19,293 nt of DNA from Kiritimatiellia bacterium (GTDB lineage: Bacteria; Verrucomicrobiota; Kiritimatiellia; RFP12; UBA3636). This document shows positions 8,480-14,755 of this stretch, piece after piece. Location of the stretch: NCBI GenBank assembly GCA_016295275.1, contig JAEDLN010000017.1, positions 1 through 19,293 of the forward strand, read 5' to 3'. Below the pieces are notes generated by a model. It did no database searches. It saw only the letters and a list, made by a program, of their open reading frames with translations, and was not told the DNA's origin. How positions within the stretch are numbered: the first letter of the stretch is position 1; every line of letters begins with the position of its first letter. The position numbers were made by a program, and so were the translations under genes.

Positions 8480-9933
8480 GGAGCGGAATTTCCGGATGGA
8501 TACCCATTGACCTGGATCTGAATCGGCGAAGCTGGCGTGAGGCGCCGAAGTTCGGGGCGGCGGCGAAAGATGAGATTCAGCGCAAAGAGCGCGCGAAGCA
8601 GGAAAACGGGGGGGAGGAAAAGAGCCAGCAGGATGGGGAAATCCACGATTTCCGGAAGGAATGCGAAAATCAGCTGGAGATAGAGCGTGGAGAGAAAACC
8701 GATCAGGATGATATAGCCGAAGAACCACAGACCGAAATCCTTCAGCGAGAGGAGAAGTCCTTTTCGGAATCCGATTCCCAGCAGCATGATGCGGGGCGTC
8801 GTGAAGTCCCGGATCCAGGAAATCAGGAATCCGCGAAAAAGTTCAAGTGCCAAGAAGGTGGAAAACCAAACGGTTAGAGAATCTTGGGATAGGTCCGTTT
8901 CGGCGGGCGTTCGGGCGGCGCAGAGAAAAGCGATGCCAAAGAGTCCGATTCGTGCAAGGTAAAAAAAGAGCGTCACAAAAAAGAATCCCTTTTGGATGAC
9001 GGATGCGGCGGGCTGGCTCAGCAAAAAGGAGTCGGGAAAACGATCGGCGGGACGGTAGATCCGGGTCACCAGAAGCGTCCAACCGCGGGAAAGGAACCAG
9101 CTTGTCAGATAGCAAGAGAGAAGGATTCCGAAAGCGATTGCCAGGAGGAATCCAGCGCGCACCAGATTCATGCCGGTGAACCAATCGGCAACTGAAAAAG
9201 ACAACTCATGGAAATCCTTCAAAAAGGATTGGAGAATCGATTCCCGGTTGGTTTGCAGGTTTTGCAGAAATGCTTGCGGATCTTGTCGATAGGAACGTAA
9301 ATTTGCCGACAGATTCGAAAAGAAAGAGGCATCCATAATACCGGCCAGCTCGAAGCGGTTCCGATAGACTTGCAGGTCTTCTGGCCGCAGTTCTCCGAAT
9401 GAAACGATCGGGGAGCTGCCCAAGATGTTCAGAAAAACGGCCCCGGCGATGATCAGAAAGCGGCCGAAGGTGAAATTTTTGAAGAGCAGAAAAACCATTG
9501 CCTTCCATGCCTGTGCGAACAAAGCCGGCAAGCCAACATGCCGCAAGGCCGCCAGCGGCACACCTTTTGGCGGCTCGAATGGGGAAGGCTGTCGAAGAAA
9601 CCGCGCAATCCGGCGTTTCATCATTCCTTCCACGGATTTTTCGTCCATTTGGGACGGATTGGCCAAGACTGGGCCATTTGTTTCTTTGGTGTTGTTTTGC
9701 GGCAAGGGGATCTCTTGCGAGGAAGGGCTTTCCGCGGCGGGGACAGGCGATTTTGAAGCAGGTGGGAAAAGTTGTTCAATCGAGGAAGCCTTCTTCCATT
9801 CTTTGCCATAGCCGGCGGTCCAGACGAAATCATCGGGACCGAAATCGCCTTTTTTTGCGGCCTCCCGCAATTGGGACCAGGAGAGAGGTGCGGAGCAGTT
9901 TCCTTTGACGGAGTAGTACCAGAGAACGTTCAT
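8476..9933 (-). CDS. GYF_2-domain polytopic membrane protein
   Basis: 485 residues. Residues 1-58 form a GYF_2 (DUF4339) domain, with WYYSVKG near the start, LREAAKKGDFGPDDFVW, and a closing EWKKASSIEQLF. A Ser/Pro/Asn-rich linker (about 58-100) follows. The rest is membrane-embedded, with roughly six hydrophobic stretches, among them MVFLLFKNF... about 145-175, a segment near 255-285, and a long pair at the C-terminus. GYF_2 domains are thought to bind proline-rich or other partner peptides on the cytoplasmic side. I do not recognise the membrane part and assign no reaction. The gene begins 24 bases after the cvpA-like stop and overlaps the protease gene by 4 bases, so it is likely the first cistron of a coupled trio. 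No SD is visible; the leader is pyrimidine-rich (TCTCTCCTTTCC just before ATG). Confidence 0.7.
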   Translation of the reverse strand: MNVLWYYSVKGNCSAPLSWSQLREAAKKGDFGPDDFVWTAGYGKEWKKASSIEQLFPPASKSPVPAAESPSSQEIPLPQNNTKETNGPVLANPSQMDEKSVEGMMKRRIARFLRQPSPFEPPKGVPLAALRHVGLPALFAQAWKAMVFLLFKNFTFGRFLIIAGAVFLNILGSSPIVSFGELRPEDLQVYRNRFELAGIMDASFFSNLSANLRSYRQDPQAFLQNLQTNRESILQSFLKDFHELSFSVADWFTGMNLVRAGFLLAIAFGILLSCYLTSWFLSRGWTLLVTRIYRPADRFPDSFLLSQPAASVIQKGFFFVTLFFYLARIGLFGIAFLCAARTPAETDLSQDSLTVWFSTFLALELFRGFLISWIRDFTTPRIMLLGIGFRKGLLLSLKDFGLWFFGYIILIGFLSTLYLQLIFAFLPEIVDFPILLALFLPPVFLLRALFALNLIFRRRPELRRLTPASPIQIQVNGYPSGNSAP

Positions 9934-9957
9934 GGAAAGGAGAGAAAATCGGGAAAT

Positions 9958-10458
9958 CTATCTGGGAGGCAATAGGGAATCAATGACGGGCGCGCACTGT
10001 TTTCCGACCATCGAATCTTGAAACAGCGTCTCTTGCAAGGCTTGTCCGGGGAAAAGGCGAAAAGGCGCGAGAATCAGGATGCAGAGGATGGCATAGATCA
10101 CGAGTCGAAGCAATAGTCCGAGGATGGTATCGAGCGGACCGACGAAGACGATTTTCAGGAAGCGCTTGAGAAGGACGATGAAGAGGCGGGCGATCAGAAT
10201 TGTCAAAACGACGGCGACGGCAATTCCAGCGAGGTGTTGCGAAATGACATCCGGATTGACGTATGGAGCGATCAGCCCGTACAGAAACCGGAATAGGAAA
10301 AGGGAGGCGATGATTCCGCATGTCGTTGCGATATCATGGCTTGCGCCGCGCAATAGACCGATTGCGATCATATAGACGAGGAAGATGAGAAAAACGACAT
10401 CGATCCATCCTCCAATGGTTTGCGGCACGGTTGCCAAGAAAGGGAAAAGCGTTTGCAT
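9958..10458 (-). CDS. cvpA: CvpA-family membrane protein
   Basis: 166 residues with four hydrophobic segments (about 18-36, 44-66, 76-97, 108-133). The N-terminal part, IDVVFLIFLVYMIAIGLLRG, is typical of the CvpA/colicin V production family: an Asp, then a membrane segment, then a Gly-x-x-x-Gly-like region ahead of the second segment. In E. coli, CvpA is an inner-membrane protein linked to colicin V export and envelope stress tolerance; its mechanism is not settled. ATG 10458 was chosen because the family's first membrane segment follows at once; a longer frame to 10794 gives a non-membrane, low-complexity extension inside the TPR gene. It is followed after 24 bases by the GYF_2 gene, probably in one transcript. 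Confidence 0.7.
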   Translation of the reverse strand: MQTLFPFLATVPQTIGGWIDVVFLIFLVYMIAIGLLRGASHDIATTCGIIASLFLFRFLYGLIAPYVNPDVISQHLAGIAVAVVLTILIARLFIVLLKRFLKIVFVGPLDTILGLLLRLVIYAILCILILAPFRLFPGQALQETLFQDSMVGKQCAPVIDSLLPPR

Positions 10459-10509
10459 CGTAAGAAGCGGAAGGGCGTGCTGAGAGACTGGAAAGAAAAG
10501 CCGCAACAA

Positions 10510-10523
10510 GCCGGATTCCCGGC
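10510..10523 (-). other. Small hairpin in the TPR-cvpA gap
   Basis: GCCGG (10510-10514) and CCGGC (10519-10523) pair around a four-base loop. It is in the 160-base gap between the TPR lipoprotein and cvpA genes. No convincing promoter or terminator accompanies it, so its role is open. Confidence 0.25.
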
Positions 10524-10618
10524 ACGATATACACCAAACAAATAGGAGCGTAGGCGAGCCGTTTCGGGAAGAGAGGCGATGGACGGCGGCTAGATCGGCA
10601 ATAAAAAGCGCGCGGCTT

Positions 10619-11527
10619 CTACGGCACTGTCTTTTGGAAAGCGGGATTTCCGGGGAATCGGATTGCGCATTTCCGGCGGACGGACTCGATGGCTTCGGGC
10701 GTGAGCTTTGCGGCTTCGAGAGCGGAGATGAAAATTTCCCAAAGCTCGTAATTGGAGTAGTCCATCTTAATGGCTTCGGCAAGGCGCTGGGCACGAATGC
10801 GAGGCGGATTGTCGTAGGAGATCATGACGAAGTTGTCGATTTGATCTTGAAGTTCCGGGGAGCGGTTTTGATTCAGCTCGGCCAATTTTCGGATGGCGAT
10901 TTCGCGTTGTTCGGGATTTTCGTTTGCAACGGTGCTTCCCAGAAATTCCCAAAAATGTTTTGCGGCTCTCGTTTGATCGAAGTATTCGGAAGCGGGGCGG
11001 GAATGGAGGATTGCGTCATTGTAGAGGGCCACCGGGTTATTTGGATCGAGTTCGAGGGCCTCATTGAGATAATTGCAAGCGGAGCCGATGATTCCGGCTC
11101 CCATTTCGCAAGCGGCGAGTCCGGCAAGGAGATCCGGTTTTCGGAAGGAGCGTTGGATGGCGACGCGGTAAGCGGCGGAGGCACCTTCGAAGTTGCCGCG
11201 TTTGCGGCGTGCTTCGCCGAGTCCCTGATAGGCAGCGGTATTTTCAGGGTCCTTTTCGAGTTCGATGGCTCTCTGAAATGCGGATTCGGCCGCCCGGTTA
11301 TGGTTGGCGAGCAGGTTTGCCATTCCCAGATTGTAAAAAACGGCGGCATTTTCGGGATATGCCTTGGAGGCCGTTTTGAGATAGGTTGCGGCCTCTTCAT
11401 AGCGTCCGTTCGCAAGGGCTTGCTGTCCCTTCGAAACAGCTTCTTCCGGGGATATTTTGGAACAGCCTGCGAACAGGACAGCGAAAAGCGCGATGGCTCC
11501 CGTGAGGTTTGAAAGGGGAAAAGACAT
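10619..11527 (-). CDS. TPR-repeat lipoprotein
   Basis: 302 residues. The N-terminus MSFPLSNLTGAIALFAVLFAGC has a short polar start, a hydrophobic core and a lipobox-like FAGC, with Cys22 the likely lipidated residue; Phe at the -3 position is less usual. About five tetratricopeptide repeats follow between residues 27 and 175 (for example GRYEEAATYLKTASKAYPEN, and later EALELDPNNPVALYN). The C-terminal 120 residues are helical with no named domain. TPR lipoproteins usually act as scaffolds in the periplasm. I chose ATG 11527 because the in-frame ATG at 11563 overlaps the -10 box of a good promoter. The longer frame to 12058 reads through the repeat region and is not credible. Confidence 0.72.
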   Translation of the reverse strand: MSFPLSNLTGAIALFAVLFAGCSKISPEEAVSKGQQALANGRYEEAATYLKTASKAYPENAAVFYNLGMANLLANHNRAAESAFQRAIELEKDPENTAAYQGLGEARRKRGNFEGASAAYRVAIQRSFRKPDLLAGLAACEMGAGIIGSACNYLNEALELDPNNPVALYNDAILHSRPASEYFDQTRAAKHFWEFLGSTVANENPEQREIAIRKLAELNQNRSPELQDQIDNFVMISYDNPPRIRAQRLAEAIKMDYSNYELWEIFISALEAAKLTPEAIESVRRKCAIRFPGNPAFQKTVP

Positions 11528-11561
11528 AGGTTCAAACAGGTCTCGAATATTTACGATTGCC

Positions 11562-11590
11562 ATGATAGGAAAAAAAGCAAATCTTCGCAA
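11562..11590 (-). promoter_or_regulatory. Sigma70-type promoter for the TPR lipoprotein gene
   Basis: On the minus strand, TTGCGA (11590-11585), a 17-base spacer, then TATCAT (11567-11562). One mismatch in the -10 and two in the -35, with ideal spacing. Transcription would start near 11555, leaving a leader of about 28 bases before ATG 11527. It lies between the repeat block and the gene, so the envelope genes can be expressed apart from dus. Confidence 0.5.
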
Positions 11591-11623
11591 TAGCCGAGGT
11601 CCTACCGAAAAATGCAGCGTAGT

Positions 11624-11667
11624 TTGCAAAAGGAAACGCACCGAATCCGATGCGTTACCTTTCGCAA
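11624..11667. repeat. 44-base imperfect palindrome at the edge of the repeat block
   Basis: The arms 11624-11640 and 11651-11667 pair as TTGC, a mismatch, AAAGG, a mismatch, AACGCA against their complements: 15 pairs with two mismatches, around the ten-base loop CCGAATCCGA. It sits between the promoter at 11562-11590 and the GC-rich repeats. There is no U-tract on either strand, so it is not a standard terminator. It could mark the end of an inserted element or be a protein-binding site. Confidence 0.6.
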
Positions 11668-11675
11668 TCCCCGAC

Positions 11676-11700
11676 GGGGGTGGGAGCCGGGCGGGTGGGG
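11676..11700 (+). other. G-quadruplex motif
   Basis: Five G-tracts in 25 bases: GGGGG, T, GGG, AGCC, GGG, C, GGG, T, GGGG. This meets the usual G3+ with loops of 1-7 bases. It is on the plus strand, which is the template for the flanking minus-strand genes. It overlaps the left arm of the 11695-11709 hairpin, so the two folds would compete. Confidence 0.6.
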
Positions 11701-11925
11701 AGCCCCCACGGGCGGTGGCGGCCGCATCGCGGCGGTGAGCCACCGCGGGCGATGGCGCGGCGGCGGGACCATGCCACGAGGAGCGGCGAGGGGGTGGGAG
11801 CGAGGGCGCGAGCGAGGAAGCGCGGTGTAATGGCCGGTAGGGCGCGAGTCGGGAGCCCCGACGGGCGACCCATCGCGCCGCCCGGGTAATGAGCGGGTAT
11901 AATGCGCGGGCGTAATGGCGGGGGG

Positions 11926-11961
11926 AACGAGCGAGGGCGCATGGCAACGGGACCGCGGCGA
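11926..11961 (+). repeat. 36-base direct repeat, copy 1
   Basis: Identical to 12068-12103. Similarity extends a few bases to the left (GGCGGGGG ahead of both), with one mismatch. The unit begins AACGAGCGAGGGCGC and ends GGGACCGCGGCGA. Confidence 0.85.
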
Positions 11962-12067
11962 GGGCGCGCGGCGAGGGGAGCGGGATGCCAAGCCGCGCAC
12001 CGCGCCGGCGGCGCGGCGGCGCGATGGGGACATGCAACGGGACCGCACCACGGGACACGGCGGGGGA

Positions 12068-12103
12068 AACGAGCGAGGGCGCATGGCAACGGGACCGCGG
12101 CGA
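12068..12103 (+). repeat. 36-base direct repeat, copy 2
   Basis: Second exact copy of 11926-11961, start-to-start distance 142 bases. A partial third match, GCAACGGGACCGC, lies between them near 12034. Confidence 0.85.
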
Positions 12104-12157
12104 AGGGGCGCGGCAACGGGGTGTAAGCGGGGAGCCCCTGCGGGTATAAGGGAAAGC

Positions 12158-13237
12158 TTAAAATAGGGATTGCACGGCCATTCGGACCTCATCGAGCGAT
12201 TCGAGCGTCTGGAGACGGCGGCGCAGGGCGGCGGCGCCGGGAAGTCCGCGAAAATACAGAAAGAGGAACCGCCGGAATGCCAACACAGTCATATGTTCCG
12301 GATCGGGTTGTTTCAGGGCTGTTTTCAGGCGTCGCTCGACATCCAAGTGATGCAGGAAGAGGGATCGTTGGAACTCGGGTGAAGGCGGGGTATCGATTGC
12401 ATCCGGGTTTTCGAGTGCGGTAATGGTCCGCCGGAAAAGGGAAGGGTTTCCGATAGCGGCCCGTGCGAGCATCACGCCGTCGGCGTCGGTTTCGCGAAGG
12501 AGGTTCCGTGCGGCATTCGGGGAATCGATGGCACCATTGACGAGGACGGGAATCCGGACGGCATTGCATGCGGCGGCAAGCGCGGGGATATCCAAGGGGC
12601 CGGAGTGGAATGCGGAGGCGTATCGACCGTGGATGGTGAGAAGCGCGGCACCGTTTTCCTCGGCGATTTTGGCGATTTCTGCGGAGGCGGACGACTGTCG
12701 GTCCGGCGAGAGTCCGATACGCGTCTTTACGGTTACGGGGAGACGGGTGGCGGAGACGGCGGCGGCGATGACGCGTCCGTAGAGGGATCGATCTTTGAGG
12801 AGGGCGGAACCGCCACCGCAGCGAACCACCTTGGGAGCGGGGCATCCGGCATTGATATCGATTGCGTAGAAGCGTCCGAGATCGGAGACCTTCCGAACGG
12901 CTTCAGCCATTTCGGACGGATTGGAGCCGTAGAGTTGTACGATAACGGGTTTTCCGTTCTCTTCGGGAAGGGTTTCGAGGTGCGGCGGGGTATTGGGGGA
13001 GTCGTGGACAAGGCCGGCGGCGGAGACCATTTCGGTCCAGCAGGCATCGGCGCCCTGTTCGAAAGCGAGGACGCGGTATGCGGCATCGGTAATTTCGGCC
13101 ATTGGTGCCGAGACGACGACGGGGCGGCTTGTTTTTGGGGGAATCGGAGAAGTGGAAGCGCACCGTTCCAAAAGAGTCCGGAACGGGCTCGTCCGGAACG
13201 GTGCTTGCGTACACTCGGCTTGTTGTCGGAGCGTCAT
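12158..13237 (-). CDS. dus: tRNA-dihydrouridine synthase (DusB-like)
   Basis: 359 residues from ATG 13237. The flavoenzyme reduces specific uridines in tRNA to dihydrouridine. Motifs are APMAEITDAAYR at about residue 45, NAGCPAPKVV with the catalytic Cys132, GGGSALL, VTVKTRIG, and the barrel-end sequences TIHGR and PVLVNGAI. It ends with the C-terminal helical domain. Cys132 lies about 30 residues later than I recall for E. coli DusB, so the true start may be downstream; the only likely alternative is TTG at 13171 (residue 23), as no other in-frame ATG precedes the first motif. The N-terminal 30 codons include an inverted repeat and a tandem PFRT duplication. The gene is 53 bases after gltA. 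The DusB subclass is less sure than Dus. Confidence 0.88.
   Translation of the reverse strand: MTLRQQAECTQAPFRTSPFRTLLERCASTSPIPPKTSRPVVVSAPMAEITDAAYRVLAFEQGADACWTEMVSAAGLVHDSPNTPPHLETLPEENGKPVIVQLYGSNPSEMAEAVRKVSDLGRFYAIDINAGCPAPKVVRCGGGSALLKDRSLYGRVIAAAVSATRLPVTVKTRIGLSPDRQSSASAEIAKIAEENGAALLTIHGRYASAFHSGPLDIPALAAACNAVRIPVLVNGAIDSPNAARNLLRETDADGVMLARAAIGNPSLFRRTITALENPDAIDTPPSPEFQRSLFLHHLDVERRLKTALKQPDPEHMTVLAFRRFLFLYFRGLPGAAALRRRLQTLESLDEVRMAVQSLF
13160..13204 (-). repeat. Inverted and tandem repeat at the start of dus
   Basis: GCACCGTTCC (13160-13169) is the exact complement of GGAACGGTGC (13195-13204). An 11-base unit, GTCCGGAACGG, occurs twice (13177-13187 and 13191-13201), so two alternative hairpins can form with the same left arm. 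If dus starts at ATG 13237 this is coding (PFRTSPFRT); if it starts at TTG 13171 it overlaps the initiation site. Confidence 0.6.
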
Positions 13238-13290
13238 TTCTCGAAAGCCGGAGAGGCTGGAAATGCTATTGTCGGGCGTGCGGAATGGAT

Positions 13291-14682
13291 TTACTTCCGC
13301 TTATCCATCGGAACGTAGGCGATCGGCTTTTTGATGCACTTGTAGGCGGGGCGGATGATGCGCGAGTTTCCGTTGAATTCTTCGAGGCGGTGGGCGCACC
13401 AGCCGGGGATTCGGCCGACGGCGAAAAGCGGGGTAAAGAGCTCGGTGGGGATATTGAGCATCTTGTAGACAAAGCCCGAATAGAAGTCCACGTTCGGTGG
13501 GAGCGGGAATTCGGTATGGTGGCGTTCCATATGGAGTTGGCTGCCGATTCGGGCGATATTGTTGAGCAGGTTGAATTCCTCCTGGTATTCCGGCGTCTGG
13601 GAGGCGAGTTGAGCTGCCTTTTCGCGCAGGATTTCGGTGCGGGGATCGGAGACCTTGTAGACGGCGTGGCCGAGACCGTAGATGAGACCGGAGTTGTCGA
13701 AAGCCTTTTTATCGAGGATTTTGGCAAGGTAATCGGTCAGCTCCGCTTCGTTTGACCAATCTTTCACATGTGCCTTGATATCTTCGATCATTTTCATGAC
13801 CTGCAGGTTTGCACCGCCGTGGCGGGGACCCTTGAGGGAAAGGCATGCGGCGGCGATGGCGGAGTAGGTATCGGTGTAGGAAGAGGAGACGACGTGGGTC
13901 GTAAAGGTCGAGTTGTTGCCGCCGCCGTGTTCGGCATGGATGACGAGGCAGATGTCAAGCAGTTCCGCTTCGAGGCGAGTATAGGCGCCGTGCGGGCGGA
14001 GGAGGCAAAGGATGTGTTCGGCGGTCGAGAGACCGGGATCCGGGATCCGCATATGGAGGCTCTTGCCGCCATAGTAGTGGGATTTGGCCTGATAGCCGTA
14101 GACGGCGTAGGTCGGGAATCGTGCGATCAAGCCGATGGACTGGCGCAGGATGTTGGCGATGGAGACTTCGTCTGGATTTTCGTCGAATGCGTAGGAAGCG
14201 AGGACGCATCGAGCGAGTTTGTTCATGACATCCGGCGATGGCATGCCGAGAATCGCCTCCTCCTTGAAATGGGGGGGAAGCGGGCGCTGATGATCGAGGA
14301 CGTCGAAGAATTCCTGCAGTTCCTTTTTATTGGGGAGGTATCCCATGAGCAAGAGGAAAATCGTTTCTTCGAAGCCGAAGCGTTTTTCGGTTTGGAAGCC
14401 CTTGACGAGGTCGTGCAGTTCGATTCCTCGGTAGAACAGGCGTCCGGGAACGGGGACGAGTTCGCGATCGACGATGGAGTATCCGACGACGGCGCCGACG
14501 GTGGTCAAGCCAACGAGGACACCGGAGCCATCGGCGTTACGCAGCCCGCGTTTGGCGTCGTATGTCTGATAGAGCGAAGGATCGATTTCGGAGGATTTTG
14601 CGCATTTTTTCGTATAGCGTTCAAGTGTCTCCTCAGGAATCGGGAGTGCGTTTCGAAGGGGATATGGAACCGTATTGCTCAT
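13291..14682 (-). CDS. gltA: Citrate synthase
   Basis: 463 residues. It condenses acetyl-CoA and oxaloacetate to citrate, the entry step of the TCA cycle or of glutamate synthesis in anaerobes. The catalytic triad is clear: His288 in GPRHGGAN, His339 in GLGHAVYKVSDPR and Asp399 in VDFYSG. HAEHGGGNNS, a substrate-binding segment, is typical of the longer form in Clostridia and Bacteroidetes-like bacteria. It is not the Re-type enzyme, which is of another fold. The start at ATG 14682 gives a normal N-terminus; a frame reaching 14862 runs back into nadB. It follows nadB after 73 bases. No SD is seen. Confidence 0.95.
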   Translation of the reverse strand: MSNTVPYPLRNALPIPEETLERYTKKCAKSSEIDPSLYQTYDAKRGLRNADGSGVLVGLTTVGAVVGYSIVDRELVPVPGRLFYRGIELHDLVKGFQTEKRFGFEETIFLLLMGYLPNKKELQEFFDVLDHQRPLPPHFKEEAILGMPSPDVMNKLARCVLASYAFDENPDEVSIANILRQSIGLIARFPTYAVYGYQAKSHYYGGKSLHMRIPDPGLSTAEHILCLLRPHGAYTRLEAELLDICLVIHAEHGGGNNSTFTTHVVSSSYTDTYSAIAAACLSLKGPRHGGANLQVMKMIEDIKAHVKDWSNEAELTDYLAKILDKKAFDNSGLIYGLGHAVYKVSDPRTEILREKAAQLASQTPEYQEEFNLLNNIARIGSQLHMERHHTEFPLPPNVDFYSGFVYKMLNIPTELFTPLFAVGRIPGWCAHRLEEFNGNSRIIRPAYKCIKKPIAYVPMDKRK

Positions 14683-14755
14683 AGGTAGACAGGGGGATGG
14701 AAGAGGGGGTTCAACCGGAGCCGTATTGTTGCGTTTTTTCCGGTGTTTTCGTGAT

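Larger units (their letters stand above)
11671..12147. repeat. GC-rich structured intergenic repeat, locus 2
   Basis: The gap between dus and the TPR gene is 630 bases, and this block fills most of it. It is extremely G-rich on the plus strand. It carries four hairpins with AGC loops and six-pair stems: 11695-11709 (GTGGGG), 11732-11746 (GCGGTG), 11848-11862 (GTCGGG) and 12127-12141 (GCGGGG, with one G-T pair). Downstream of three of them is GGGCGR. The tag GGTGTAA occurs at 11824 and, as part of GGGTGTAAGCGG, near 12120. A 36-base exact repeat and a G-quadruplex motif are inside. Open frames exist on both strands but code for Arg/Pro/Ala/Gly-rich strings with no start signal, so I call no gene. 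Confidence 0.7.

Noticed and set aside
10459..10794. N-terminal extension of the cvpA-like gene
   Set aside because: It overlaps the TPR gene and lacks CvpA similarity; the family begins at ATG 10458.
11671..12147. CRISPR array
   Set aside because: Repeats are few, of unequal spacing and imperfect, and there are no cas genes in the window.
11602..12192. Long stop-free frames on both strands in the GC-rich spacer, up to about 195 codons
   Set aside because: Very high GC makes stops rare. The products are Arg/Pro/Ala/Gly strings with no domain, both strands are open at once, and the DNA consists of repeats and hairpins.
14683..14755. TTGAAC ... TGTCTA promoter ahead of gltA
   Set aside because: The -10-like box would end three bases from the ATG, leaving no room for a leader.
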